This document shows, in pieces, positions 50,964 to 60,446 of a DNA stretch of 64,000 nucleotides. The notes below the pieces were generated by a model, which saw only the letters and a program-made list of their open reading frames with translations, was not told the origin of the DNA and did no database searches. This stretch comes from CAIOZA01 sp964464375 (lineage in GTDB: Bacteria > Bacteroidota > Ignavibacteria > Kapaibacteriales > UBA2268): the NCBI GenBank assembly GCA_964464375.1, contig CAYXFU010000005.1:1-64000 (forward strand), in the 5' to 3' direction. Each line of letters starts with the position of its first letter. Position 1 is the stretch's first letter. The translations under genes were made by a program, and so were the position numbers.

Positions 50964-53522
50964 TTATACCTTAGCCCAGGCACATGAATACAAATCTGAG
51001 TTATTAACCATCATAGGATGTTTTGGCAATATTCTGATTGTGAAACCCTGCTCCCCGGTGTCCGGACAAATGTAAGAGCCTTCATAGTTGTGATTCTGCC
51101 CTTCTGAATTTTTCAATGATAATGGTGTATATTGAGTATTAATTAACTCACCATCAGGATGAACAGAACCATAATACGCTTGAACAACAACGTCTGATGG
51201 GGTAAGGTTCCCAAGTTTAACTGTTGCTGATACATTTATCGGCTTCCCGACAAAAGCTTCACCTGAGTCATTTATGCCTATTTCAACGACTTCTACATGA
51301 TTCCATTCTGATCTGACTTTTTCTTTCCAGAATTTAAGCTCTGTCGCTTTCTCTGCATTTGAAGCAGTCATTATTTTGTATGCTGATAATGCAGGCAAAT
51401 AGAATTTATTAGTATATTCTTTTAACATCCGAATCGTAGAAAATCTCCCGGCAATAGTTTTAATGCTATTTTTCATAAAACCAACCCATTTTTCAGGAAT
51501 TTTTCCTTTAGAGGATCTGTTATAAAACATTGGTACAATTACCTGTTCAAGTAATTCATAAAGAGAACCGGCTTCAATGATATCCTGTTCTTCATGGTTA
51601 GCATATTCCTCACCATGTCCGATAGCAAATCCATTTGAACCATCGAATGATTCATCCCACCAGCCATCGAGAATACTAAGATTAAGTGTACCGTTGACAG
51701 CTGCTTTCATTCCACTTGTCCCACTTGCTTCGAGAGGTCTTACCGGTGTGTTAAGCCAAATATCACACCCTTTAACCATTAGTCTAGCTATAACCATATC
51801 ATAATCTTCAAGAAAAACAATATGATTCTCAAGACCATACTCTTTAACTCTCTGAATAATTGTTTGTATAACTTCTTTTCCTTGCGTATCATGAGGATGT
51901 GCTTTACCTGCAATTATCATTTGGACAGGTCTATCAGAATTCTTGAGGATTTTAGTTAATCTGTCCATATCGCTGAAAACAAGTGTAGCTCTTTTATATG
52001 ATGCAAATCTACGTGCAAATCCAATAGTCAAAGCATCAGGATCGAGATACTCGTTAATTTTGTTGTATTGATCAGGAGCCAGAAAACTCTTTTGTTTCTT
52101 CTGCAAATATTGACGAGCAAAGAGTACAACTCTAACTCTGCGTCTTTGCTTTTCTCTCCAGATTTCTTCGGTAGGTATTAGATCCACTTTATCCCAGAGC
52201 TCCTGACTGTCAGTATCAGTTTTCCATCTTGGTGTTAAATATCTGTCAAGTATTTCAGAAAATTCTCTTGCCATCCATGTAGTTGTGTGTATTCCATTGG
52301 TAACATGTCCAATAGGAACTTCATTCTCAGGGAAACATTTCCAGATTTGATGCCACATCTTACGTGCAACCACACCGTGAAGAGCACTAACTCCATTATA
52401 GTATCCAGTCATTTTCAAACCAAGAATTGTCATCGAGAATCCTGTATTTGAATCAAAATTTCCTTCCTGTCCGAGCGAAATGAACTCTTCTCTGCTGATG
52501 CCAAAAGGTTTGATGTAATTAGTGAAATAATTATTCATCCTGTCCAGCTCGAACATTTCATTGCCTGCTGGAACTGGAGTATGAGTTGTGAAAATACTGG
52601 TAGATTTAGAAATCTGCTTTGCAGAAATGAAGTCAATATGATAATCATCCATGAAGTACTTGCATCGTTCAAATAAAGCGAAAGCTGCATGTCCCTCATT
52701 TATATGAATAACGGCAGGATTAATACCTAAGGCTCTCAACGCTCTCATGCCACCAATTCCCAAAAACATTTCTTGCTGAATTCTTGTATCCCTGGTACCG
52801 CCATAAAGTTGGTCTGTTATATCGCGATACTCATCAAGTTTGTTCTGGTGAACATTTGTATCGAGTAGATAAAGTGGAATTTTTCCAATTTGGAGTTTCC
52901 ATATTTGAGCATAAGCCGTCCCTTTAGGGAGATCTATAGCAATAATAATTGGTTCTCCATTCTGATTTTTTTGAAGAATCAGAGGCATTGAATAAAAATC
53001 ATTAAACAAATACATTTCATTCTGCCAGCCATTTTGGGTTAAATGCTGACGGAAATATCCTTGCTGGTATAGTAAACCTATTCCGACAAGGGGTAGTCCT
53101 AAATCGCTTGATGATTTCATATGATCGCCTGATAAAACTCCTAGACCACCTGAATAGTTTGGAAAACTTTCATTTATACCATATTCAGTACTAAAATAGG
53201 CTACAACATCATCTTTAGGGATATTTAGAGAATCAAACCATGATTGACTCTCCATGTATTGGATGAATTTATTATAAACATAATCGAGAAAGCTTGTAAA
53301 ATCTGCTTGTTCTGCTAATTCTTCCAGTTTTTCCTGTGAAAGACTGTTGAGCATTGCAACAGGATTATGGTTGACCTTCTCCCATAAAGCAGTATCGATA
53401 CGCATAAAAATTTCTTTTCCATGGTAATTCCAACACCACCAGTAGTTGAATGCTAATTCTTTTAGCTTTGCAATGCGTGCTGGAAGGTTAGCCGAAACAA
53501 TAAAACTATGAGCCGGTTTCAT
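50964..53522 (-). CDS. glgP: Alpha-glucan phosphorylase (GT35, GlgP)
   Basis: This PLP enzyme releases glucose-1-phosphate from glycogen or maltodextrin. The 852 residues are of the bacterial/archaeal short type with an N-terminal DUF3417-like segment (ELAFNYWWCWNYHGKEIFMRID). Catalytic signatures are YFSTEYGINESFPNYSGGLGVLSGDH, HINEGHAAF, IGHVTNGIHTTTWM, FARRFASYKRATL and the PLP-Lys motif ASGTSGMKAAVNGTLNLSILDGWWDE. The C-terminal ~130 residues are beta-rich. The gene is monocistronic on the minus strand, between rpsP and tsaC. Confidence 0.94.
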   Translation of the reverse strand: MKPAHSFIVSANLPARIAKLKELAFNYWWCWNYHGKEIFMRIDTALWEKVNHNPVAMLNSLSQEKLEELAEQADFTSFLDYVYNKFIQYMESQSWFDSLNIPKDDVVAYFSTEYGINESFPNYSGGLGVLSGDHMKSSSDLGLPLVGIGLLYQQGYFRQHLTQNGWQNEMYLFNDFYSMPLILQKNQNGEPIIIAIDLPKGTAYAQIWKLQIGKIPLYLLDTNVHQNKLDEYRDITDQLYGGTRDTRIQQEMFLGIGGMRALRALGINPAVIHINEGHAAFALFERCKYFMDDYHIDFISAKQISKSTSIFTTHTPVPAGNEMFELDRMNNYFTNYIKPFGISREEFISLGQEGNFDSNTGFSMTILGLKMTGYYNGVSALHGVVARKMWHQIWKCFPENEVPIGHVTNGIHTTTWMAREFSEILDRYLTPRWKTDTDSQELWDKVDLIPTEEIWREKQRRRVRVVLFARQYLQKKQKSFLAPDQYNKINEYLDPDALTIGFARRFASYKRATLVFSDMDRLTKILKNSDRPVQMIIAGKAHPHDTQGKEVIQTIIQRVKEYGLENHIVFLEDYDMVIARLMVKGCDIWLNTPVRPLEASGTSGMKAAVNGTLNLSILDGWWDESFDGSNGFAIGHGEEYANHEEQDIIEAGSLYELLEQVIVPMFYNRSSKGKIPEKWVGFMKNSIKTIAGRFSTIRMLKEYTNKFYLPALSAYKIMTASNAEKATELKFWKEKVRSEWNHVEVVEIGINDSGEAFVGKPINVSATVKLGNLTPSDVVVQAYYGSVHPDGELINTQYTPLSLKNSEGQNHNYEGSYICPDTGEQGFTIRILPKHPMMVNNSDLYSCAWAKV

Positions 53523-53615
53523 AAAATCTCCAATATTTAATAAATTCTATGTATTTTTCGTCAATTTTGAAAATAAATTGAATAATTTTCCAAAAAAATA
53601 GATAATTTCCATTAT

Positions 53616-54272
53616 ATGACAACAGAAATTACAAAAATTTTCTCTAATAATCCAGATTTTGATCTACTCTCTGAATCAGTTAAAAGACTTGCCGATTCAG
53701 AACCTTTCATATTCCCGACAGAAACAGTTTATGGAATTGGCTGTAGATTAAGCGATATCCAATCAATTGAAAGAATTTTTGAACTAAAGCATCGGGATTT
53801 TTCAAAACCAATGGCGGCACATGTTTCATCTATTAATCAGGTTTATGAATTATGTGAAGAAATTCCAAATGATTTTGAAAAACTACTTGGAGTTTTTTTC
53901 CCCGGACCCCTCTCAATTGTCATGAAAAAGAAAAAAAATATTCCCGATCTGATAACTGCCGGATTCAACTCAATTGCAATACGTTATCCCGATGATATAA
54001 TTTTTAACTCTATTTGTGAAACTCTTGGTGAGCCAATAATCGCAACATCGGCAAATATTTCAGGTAACAAATCACAGATTGATACTTTTGGCATTATAAG
54101 TGAATTTAATGGAAAGGTAAGACTAATCATAGATTCAGGTATAACAAAGTATAAAGGTGATTCTTCTGTGTTAAGTCTTACTCAAAAAGAGCCGATATTA
54201 TTACGTGAAGGTGTTGTCAGTTTGAAACAAATTGAGAATGTTTTAAACAAACCAGTAAAAAGAATAAGCTGA
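53616..54272 (+). CDS. tsaC: L-threonylcarbamoyladenylate synthase (TsaC/Sua5/YrdC family)
   Basis: It makes threonylcarbamoyl-AMP, the precursor of the t6A modification at position 37 of ANN-decoding tRNAs. The 218-residue protein shows the YrdC fold motifs FIFPTETVYGIGCRL, IFELKHRDFSKPMAAHVSS (the KR-type substrate site), VFFPGPLSIVMKKK, IAIRYPDD, IATSANISGNKSQID and IIDSGITKYKGDSSVLSL. It lacks the C-terminal Sua5 domain, as in TsaC. It is divergent from glgP and followed by ptsH after 94 bp. Confidence 0.93.
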   Translation: MTTEITKIFSNNPDFDLLSESVKRLADSEPFIFPTETVYGIGCRLSDIQSIERIFELKHRDFSKPMAAHVSSINQVYELCEEIPNDFEKLLGVFFPGPLSIVMKKKKNIPDLITAGFNSIAIRYPDDIIFNSICETLGEPIIATSANISGNKSQIDTFGIISEFNGKVRLIIDSGITKYKGDSSVLSLTQKEPILLREGVVSLKQIENVLNKPVKRIS

Positions 54273-54329
54273 TTTCTGCAGTTCGATTTATTATCAATGA
54301 AGTGTGAATATTTATTAGAAAATTATTAG

Positions 54330-54337
54330 TAATTTTG
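54330..54337 (+). promoter_or_regulatory. Candidate -7 box for ptsHI
   Basis: TAATTTTG is an exact TAnnTTTG match 28 bp before the ptsH ATG at 54366. A clear -33 box is not evident. It suggests ptsH-ptsI has its own promoter rather than reading through from tsaC. Confidence 0.4.
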
Positions 54338-54365
54338 CGTTTGTATTAAATTAAAAAAATAAAGA

Positions 54366-54629
54366 ATGATTGAACAGTTAGTAGAAGTAGTGAATAGAGC
54401 CGGCATCCATACCAGGCCTGCAGCTATGATCGTAAAACTTGCGGCGAAATTTAAATCAGATATATATCTAATACGGGATGGTTTTTCGATTAATGCTAAG
54501 AGCATCATAGGTGTAATGACTTTAGCCGCCGAACAGGGAGCAAAGATAATTGTTAAAATTGATGGGCAGGATGAACAGATGGCAACTGATGAATTAACTC
54601 AGCTCTTTGCTAGTGGTTTTGGTGAGTAA
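54366..54629 (+). CDS. ptsH: Phosphocarrier protein HPr
   Basis: The 87-residue protein carries the active His15 in NRAGIHTRPAAM and the regulatory Ser46 in SINAKSIIGVMTLAA, the site HPr kinase uses in bacteria that have it. Length and the C-terminal acidic end are normal. It receives phosphate from Enzyme I, encoded 34 bp downstream. No Enzyme II permease gene is nearby; in this group the pair may be regulatory (an incomplete PTS). Confidence 0.95.
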   Translation: MIEQLVEVVNRAGIHTRPAAMIVKLAAKFKSDIYLIRDGFSINAKSIIGVMTLAAEQGAKIIVKIDGQDEQMATDELTQLFASGFGE

Positions 54630-54663
54630 TTTATTGTTTTAATTAAATTACAGGAAAAAATTA

Positions 54664-56415
54664 TTGAACCTGATTAATGGAAGTACAACTGCACTTACAA
54701 AAAGAGATGATGAACAAGAACTACTTGTTAAAGGTATCCCCTCTTCACCCGGACTTGTTTTAGGGCGAGCTGTTGTTATTGCTCCACAACCAATATTCGT
54801 TATCTCGGAATTAATCACCCTTGATGAAATATCAGTGGAAATAGAAAGATTTAGAACTGCCACTAAAATCTTTTCAGATGAAATCAGATCATTAATATCT
54901 AAATCTAAATCTGAAAATAGAAATATACTAAATCTCCTTGAAACAAATCTCTTCATTTTACAAGATAAATTTCTTATAGACTCAATAGAAAATTTGATTA
55001 GTGATGGATTATCGGCTGAAATGGCTTTGGTTGAAGAATTCGATACCCAAAAACAATTCTTGCTTAACTCCCAAGACTCTCTGATCAAAGAAAGATCTAT
55101 TGAATTTGATCAAATCAAGCATAGGTTGATTTCAATTCTTAGGAATCAAAACACAGCTCTCAAGGCCGGTAAAGGCAGTATAATTGTTTGTCAAAGCATA
55201 ACCCCGGCTGAAGTCATTAAAATTCATGAAGTTGGTGTCGTTGGTATTATCACCGAAATTGGAGGCATATCTTCTCATAGTGCCATTCTTGCAAGATCCT
55301 ATGACATAGCACAGGTAATTGGTGTCAAAGATATCACTTCACAGGTAAATAATGGTGATTTTCTTATCATTGATGGTAATACCGGTATTATTCAGATAAA
55401 TCCATCTGAGGAATCATTAGTAGCTTTTACTATTAAAAAGAAGAAGGAGAAAGAACATAAAAAGTTACTTGGTAAGCTGATCAAGTTACCGGCTACAACT
55501 TTAGACGGCAAGGAGATTATTCTTCGGGCGAACATAAATTTTCCTGAGGATATGGTGTCTATGCAGACTGTGGGTGCTTATGGTGCTGGATTAGTCCGAA
55601 CAGAGCATCTTGTGATTCAAAGAGGAAAATTCCCGAGTCTCGAAGAACAACAAGAATGGTATGATGAAATTGCTCATCAATCCTACCCTCATCCAGTAAC
55701 TCTTAGGATATTTGATATTGGCAGTGATAAAATTGCAGAAGGACTTCCTATTCATGAGAATAATCCTGCTTTGGGTTTGAGGGGCATTAGATTTCTTCTT
55801 CAAAGAATCGATATTTTGAAAACACAGATTAGTGCCATTTTGCGTGCATCCAAATTAAAAAATGTTAGAATTTTATTACCTATGCTCTCCTCAATAGAAG
55901 AACTGGAGCAAACAATCCAAGTTATTGATGACTGTAAAGCCAATCTAAAAGAACTTAGCATTCCATTTGATGAAATGATTCAAATTGGAGTTATGATAGA
56001 AACCCCGGGAGCCGCATTAATTGCCGAAGAACTCGCAACCAAATGTGACTTTTTTAGTATTGGAACTAACGATTTGACTCAATATACATTAGCCGCCGAT
56101 AGAACCAATGAGTTGATTGCTCATCACTTTGATACTTTTCATCCAGCTGTTTTAAAATTGATTCTAATGGCGATTACGGCAGCAAAAAATCATAATATTA
56201 AGGCTAGTATATGTGGTGAAATGGCTGGACATGCTGCTGCTACAAGTCTGTTAATCGGCATGGGAATTGATGAACTGAGTATTGTGCCTTCAATTTTATT
56301 GGAAATCAAGAAGAGAATTAGAACCGTTACCGATTTAGAATCCATAGCATTTGCTAACTCTATTCTTTCATGTAATTCTGTAATCGATATTCACAAAAAA
56401 CTTGGTTTAATGTAA
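54664..56415 (+). CDS. ptsI: PTS Enzyme I (phosphoenolpyruvate-protein phosphotransferase)
   Basis: A 583-residue Enzyme I. The N-terminal domain has the phospho-His in EIGGISSHSAILARSYD (His205), and the C-terminal PEP domain has GLVRTEHLVI, LRIFDIGSDK, LGLRGIRF, IGVMIETPGAA and FFSIGTNDLTQYTLAADR with the catalytic Cys in ASICGEMAG. Translation probably begins with TTG at 54664 (AGGA 9-12 bases upstream), since no ATG is in frame before KGIPSSPG. It is cotranscribed with ptsH. A terminator-like hairpin follows. Confidence 0.95.
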   Translation: MNLINGSTTALTKRDDEQELLVKGIPSSPGLVLGRAVVIAPQPIFVISELITLDEISVEIERFRTATKIFSDEIRSLISKSKSENRNILNLLETNLFILQDKFLIDSIENLISDGLSAEMALVEEFDTQKQFLLNSQDSLIKERSIEFDQIKHRLISILRNQNTALKAGKGSIIVCQSITPAEVIKIHEVGVVGIITEIGGISSHSAILARSYDIAQVIGVKDITSQVNNGDFLIIDGNTGIIQINPSEESLVAFTIKKKKEKEHKKLLGKLIKLPATTLDGKEIILRANINFPEDMVSMQTVGAYGAGLVRTEHLVIQRGKFPSLEEQQEWYDEIAHQSYPHPVTLRIFDIGSDKIAEGLPIHENNPALGLRGIRFLLQRIDILKTQISAILRASKLKNVRILLPMLSSIEELEQTIQVIDDCKANLKELSIPFDEMIQIGVMIETPGAALIAEELATKCDFFSIGTNDLTQYTLAADRTNELIAHHFDTFHPAVLKLILMAITAAKNHNIKASICGEMAGHAAATSLLIGMGIDELSIVPSILLEIKKRIRTVTDLESIAFANSILSCNSVIDIHKKLGLM

Positions 56416-56419
56416 AAAA

Positions 56420-56446
56420 AAATCGTCAGAAACACTCTGACGATTT
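56420..56446 (-). terminator. Terminator downstream of gatED
   Basis: AAATCGTCAGA and TCTGACGATTT form a perfect 11-bp stem with a 5-base loop. On the minus strand it is followed by a long U-tract (from the A-run at 56414-56422), so it terminates the gatE-gatD transcript. It may also slow plus-strand readthrough from ptsI. Confidence 0.85.
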
Positions 56447-56470
56447 AATGATTTTTAATGCTACCACTTT

Positions 56471-57856
56471 TTACTTGCGATATTTCGAAATAAATTCTTC
56501 CACTTCCGGTATTCCACCCTGAAATATTAGATAACCGTTGCTTGGCTCCCTATCTGTTATTTCGTTGGCTATTGGTGTTAACATAATTTCTTTTACTTTT
56601 TCTAAATCTTGGGATTGTCCCAAAGCCCATCCTAGTTTCATGTAAGCAACCTCAGGTAACATATTCCCGGCTGGAACGACTCCGAGATCCATCATATCAC
56701 GACCAGTATCGTAAACATACATCTGCACATAGCCCCATAGTGTTTGAACAGTCATGTAAACTGCAATTCCTTTGTCCTGCGCACGTTTAAGGGCAGGATA
56801 AAGTGGCTTGTTCACATGTCCAAGACCGGTTCCAGCTATCACGATACCTTTATAGCCATTGTCGATCAATGAATCTATTATATCAGCCTTCATATTGGGA
56901 TAATAATATACAATTGCAACTCTATCATCGAAAGCTGTATTTATGATCACATTTCTATCATCACGGCGCTTTCTGTAATCGTTCCTCAGTGGAGTAATCT
57001 TTTGTCTGTCAACCATTGCAATCGGAATTTCACCAATAGTTCTGAAGGTTGATCTATATGATGAATGCATTTTTCTAACACGTGTACCCTGATGTAAGAG
57101 TCCGTAAAGGTCTGATGTCGGACCAAACATACAAACCATAACCTCAGCAATATCACTATCTGCAGCAGTTTTCACACTATGCATTAAATTTAAAGCCGCA
57201 TCTGATGATGGTCTGTCACTGGAACGTTGTGAGCCAACCATAACAATAGGAACTGGTGAATTTTGTACCATGAATGATAGTATTGCTGACGTATGATGCA
57301 TTGTGTCGGTACCATGCCCAATTACTATCCCTTTAGCACCATTCTGAATCTCTCTACCGATTGCTTCTGCGGTTCCTCTCCATTGATCAGGTCCCATATT
57401 CTCACTAAAAACTCCATATAGTTTTTCAGTTTGAAGATTGCATATATCTGCAAGTTCTGGAACTGAACCATAGAGTTCTCCTGGAGAAAATGCAGGAATT
57501 ACAGCACCAGTTCTATAGTCCAGACGACTTGCAATTGTGCCGCCTGTACCCAGAAGTTTAACATTGGGTTTCTTAGGATCATAAGGGAAAGCTTTTTCTG
57601 GAATTTTATAATGAGCTTCTTTTCTTCCATTAATTTGAATATCTTCTACTTTCTCTGCTGCTATACCAACGTTATAACCTGATCTTAGTTTGATAACAAT
57701 ATGCTTATCGTCTCCATTCTCAGAACGTGGAAGAATGATTCCGATATGTTTTCCGGTTGCTGTTTTAATCTCAACGTCACTCCATACCAAAGCATCAAAA
57801 TTCTTCAATGTACTTAATGCCTGACCTCTATAACCTTTATATGATTCATCTGCCAT
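56471..57856 (-). CDS. gatD: Glu-tRNA(Gln) amidotransferase subunit D (archaeal-type)
   Basis: GatD is the L-asparaginase-like subunit that releases ammonia from Gln or Asn for the transamidation of Glu-tRNA(Gln). The 461-residue protein has the GatD-specific N-terminal domain (~1-95, GKHIGIILPRSENGDDKHIVIKL). The asparaginase core has KLLGTGGTIASRLDYRTGAVIP (nucleophile Thr107), GHGTDTMHHTSAILSF (Thr183-Asp184) and MVGSQRSSDRPSSDAALN. RSSDRPSSDA and the SRxDYRTGAV motif distinguish GatD from free asparaginases. It starts one base after gatE. GatDE is normally an archaeal enzyme; finding it here is unexpected. Confidence 0.95.
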   Translation of the reverse strand: MADESYKGYRGQALSTLKNFDALVWSDVEIKTATGKHIGIILPRSENGDDKHIVIKLRSGYNVGIAAEKVEDIQINGRKEAHYKIPEKAFPYDPKKPNVKLLGTGGTIASRLDYRTGAVIPAFSPGELYGSVPELADICNLQTEKLYGVFSENMGPDQWRGTAEAIGREIQNGAKGIVIGHGTDTMHHTSAILSFMVQNSPVPIVMVGSQRSSDRPSSDAALNLMHSVKTAADSDIAEVMVCMFGPTSDLYGLLHQGTRVRKMHSSYRSTFRTIGEIPIAMVDRQKITPLRNDYRKRRDDRNVIINTAFDDRVAIVYYYPNMKADIIDSLIDNGYKGIVIAGTGLGHVNKPLYPALKRAQDKGIAVYMTVQTLWGYVQMYVYDTGRDMMDLGVVPAGNMLPEVAYMKLGWALGQSQDLEKVKEIMLTPIANEITDREPSNGYLIFQGGIPEVEEFISKYRK

Positions 57857-57857
57857 C

Positions 57858-59780
57858 TTATGCCTCCATCTTGTAATTATTTGTTACATACTTTCTAATA
57901 TGTTGTCCGCTGCATCTTCCAATAAGGTCTGCCATGATTAATCCAATTAAAAATTCTGGCTTTTTGTCATGATTATGAAATTTTTGAGCATTCATATCTT
58001 TTAAGCATTTTTCAAATGATTGTTTGATATCTGCATCGGAAGCTGGTAATGTGATATTCCCATCAAATTTACCATCGTTTTTAATGATCATTTCCATGGA
58101 AAATAATATACCATCCTTTGTCAATGAACCATCAGACACTGATTTGAATAATAGTTCCAAATTTGAATTATTAAGTAAATCAATACTTAATTTTTTCTTT
58201 TTTAATCTTTTAGTGAACTGAATTAATGCATGAGCAACTAAAATAGGATTTAATTTTAAAGTGTTAACTGCATAGTCGAAAACTGTTGCAAATTTAGATA
58301 TTGACAACGGTTCAGCGATATCGGGAGATATGTTTAAATCCAAGTACTCCTTCAATCTAATCCAATAGGGAGCTAGTATTTCTGACTTTAACCTGATTAA
58401 ACGTTCCTTAGTTATCATTATAGGGGGTAAATCAGTATCAGGATACATTCTATCAGCACCTGGAAGGATACGTTCAAAGCCGTTTGTGCCATCACGAAAA
58501 GCCTGACGGGTTTCAGATGGGATTCCGATTGTAGCTTCTTTTGCTCTAATAATTATTTCTTTGGAGGCAGTATCAGTATCGGTTTCATCGCCCCATACTA
58601 ATACTAAAGTGTCTTCTTCTTTTGCTGAAACACTTTTGCGTATCTTTTGCCCATCTGCCGATGAGATAGTATTTTCGGCACTATCAGAATGAACCATATT
58701 AGGTGTATTTGACAAACATGCAATGACTCGTACTCTGTCAGAGACTTCCTTGCCAAAGAAAGTGTCAGTCTGAGTCTTCCAGCTTAGTAAACCTTTGAAT
58801 CCTGTGAGAGTAACACATTTTACAAGTAATCCCTTTGAGATAGCATTGGCAATTGGTTCATATTGTGTTTTCTTTAATAATTTTGTTACATCATCAGTTT
58901 TTGAGTGGAATGTATCCGTTGTTATTCCACGCTTACTGAGTTCTTCTCTTAATCTAAGAAGATTCCACTGACGCATCGCTTCGTTATATGTTAAGAGTGG
59001 AATAGATTTAATATGGGCTACCCCCTTAATTTCAATTCTAGTACCCCCTGTTACACTAACATTAACATCTTCTCTACCTGCACCAATTCCTGTTCTAGCC
59101 TTTCCAGTACTACGGGCAACCTTACGAATGATTTGATTCACATCCGCTACTTCCTGAGGAGTAAGCATTTCAGGTGCTGTTACTGTTTCAATCAAAGGCA
59201 TTCCGAGTCTGTCTGTTTTGTAAACTCTTCTATGTCCAAAATCGCTAATTTCTCTGCAAGAATCTTCCTCGATAGACATTTGAATTATATTAATTTCCCT
59301 GTCTTTATATGGAATTTTACCATTTACACTTACTATAGCTGTACGCTGAAAACCGGTAGGAATACTGCCGTCAAGATACTGCTTTCTGGCTATATGCAAT
59401 TCATCAACTATATTGCAGTCCATTAACTGTCCTACTTGAATAGCCACATCCAAAGCTTGGTCATTCATAATAAAAGGTGGGGTATCGTCCATTTCGTAAG
59501 TGCAAACAGTAGCTCTGTTTATCCTATAGACAATATCCTTTTTAGTTTTAAATTCCATCAAAGCAGTGCCATCGTACTCTCCAAGTTCTGAAAGAGTTGG
59601 TCTCATGTGCCTTAATATTTCAGCATGATATTCCTCACTATATTGACCGGCAGGACACCTGCAGAAAAGTTTACGGTCAGTGTAAAGTTGTTGATGAACT
59701 TCCAAACCTGATTTGAAGCCTATTCTCGAGTAGTCTTCCTGTGTCATTTCTTCGAATGGCTTAAAAACAAAATCTTCCAT
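57858..59780 (-). CDS. gatE: Glu-tRNA(Gln) amidotransferase subunit E (archaeal-type)
   Basis: GatE binds Glu-tRNA(Gln), activates the glutamate with ATP and amidates it. The 640-residue protein has the GatB-like core (RIGFKSGLEVHQQL, LFCRCPAG, EMDDTPPFIMNDQALDVAIQV, SIPTGFQRTAIVS) and the GatE-only AspRS-type (GAD) insertion around residues 270-430, including GIPSETRQAF and the motif RILPGADRMYPDTDLPPI. A C-terminal YqeY-like helical tail follows. GatB is about 480 residues and lacks the insertion. It is the upstream gene of a two-gene operon with gatD; no gatA/B/C is seen in the window. Confidence 0.95.
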   Translation of the reverse strand: MEDFVFKPFEEMTQEDYSRIGFKSGLEVHQQLYTDRKLFCRCPAGQYSEEYHAEILRHMRPTLSELGEYDGTALMEFKTKKDIVYRINRATVCTYEMDDTPPFIMNDQALDVAIQVGQLMDCNIVDELHIARKQYLDGSIPTGFQRTAIVSVNGKIPYKDREINIIQMSIEEDSCREISDFGHRRVYKTDRLGMPLIETVTAPEMLTPQEVADVNQIIRKVARSTGKARTGIGAGREDVNVSVTGGTRIEIKGVAHIKSIPLLTYNEAMRQWNLLRLREELSKRGITTDTFHSKTDDVTKLLKKTQYEPIANAISKGLLVKCVTLTGFKGLLSWKTQTDTFFGKEVSDRVRVIACLSNTPNMVHSDSAENTISSADGQKIRKSVSAKEEDTLVLVWGDETDTDTASKEIIIRAKEATIGIPSETRQAFRDGTNGFERILPGADRMYPDTDLPPIMITKERLIRLKSEILAPYWIRLKEYLDLNISPDIAEPLSISKFATVFDYAVNTLKLNPILVAHALIQFTKRLKKKKLSIDLLNNSNLELLFKSVSDGSLTKDGILFSMEMIIKNDGKFDGNITLPASDADIKQSFEKCLKDMNAQKFHNHDKKPEFLIGLIMADLIGRCSGQHIRKYVTNNYKMEA

Positions 59781-59836
59781 AACTACCTTATCAAAGTATC
59801 TTTATAATTATTATAATTTTAACATTATACGAACTT

Positions 59837-59844
59837 CAAATTTA
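59837..59844 (-). promoter_or_regulatory. Candidate -7 box for gatED
   Basis: On the minus strand the sequence reads TAAATTTG, matching TAnnTTTG, about 57 bp before the gatE start at 59780. It lies back to back with a plus-strand -7 box at 59856. No clear -33 box is seen. If used, gatED is transcribed by the host's main sigma factor. Confidence 0.35.
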
Positions 59845-59855
59845 CGAAAAATATT

Positions 59856-59863
59856 TAATTTTG
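59856..59863 (+). promoter_or_regulatory. Candidate -7 box for the exported protein gene
   Basis: TAATTTTG matches TAnnTTTG and lies about 110 bp upstream of the ATG at 59973. It is divergent from the gatED box and the two may overlap in their -33 regions. Confidence 0.35.
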
Positions 59864-59972
59864 TGGCTGTAAGGCACAATATTTATTAAGGAAACTCACA
59901 GGAAAAAATATTTTTATAGTTGCAAGCGTTAATATCACCAAAAACTATCTATTAATAAATTAAAGGACAATA

Positions 59973-60446
59973 ATGAAAAAAATATTGCTGCTACTCATCA
60001 TTGCATCTTCGATGTTGATATCCAACAATGAAGCCAAAGCTCAAATTGAAGATACAAAACTTGCCAAAATGGATCTCAGTGAATACTTAGGTGCAAGGTT
60101 ATATAAACTTTTCCAGACATTCGGAACTCCGGATGATATTGCATGTTCAAATGATGAACGAGGAGAACCAATTCTTGATTTTGGTAAATTTGCTTTCCAG
60201 ATTGGAGCAAAAACTGTAAATATTATTTATTTCTGGGAGAATTATCCCGGTAAAGTGATGGGATTTAAGGTTGGTGATAGCCGTGCAGACTTAGAAAAGA
60301 AATATGGTAAACCCAATGTTGAAAAGGATGCCAAGGATGGTAGTCTTATTTGGATTTATAATTTTAAAGAAATTGATAGATATTTTGTTGTGTTTTTTGA
60401 TGATGACGCAAAAATCAAAAAAATGCAACTAGAGCTGATGATTTAA
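59973..60446 (+). CDS. Unknown exported protein (157 aa)
   Basis: A signal peptide (MKKILLLLIIASSMLISNNEAKA, cleavage after AKA) precedes a ~134-residue mature domain. It has a repeated pattern reminiscent of SmpA/BamE-like folds: LYKLFQTFGTPDDIACSNDE followed by FKVGDSRADLEKKYGKPNVEKDAKDGSLIWIYNF, where GxxxxDLxxxYGKP resembles the BamE loop. I cannot confirm the relationship. No lipobox is present. It is monocistronic with its own AT-rich leader and AAAGGACAA near the start. Function unknown. Confidence 0.7.
   Translation: MKKILLLLIIASSMLISNNEAKAQIEDTKLAKMDLSEYLGARLYKLFQTFGTPDDIACSNDERGEPILDFGKFAFQIGAKTVNIIYFWENYPGKVMGFKVGDSRADLEKKYGKPNVEKDAKDGSLIWIYNFKEIDRYFVVFFDDDAKIKKMQLELMI

Noticed and set aside
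56471..57856. Ordinary L-asparaginase
   Set aside because: The extra N-terminal domain, the SRxDYRTGAV motif and the adjacent gatE identify GatD.
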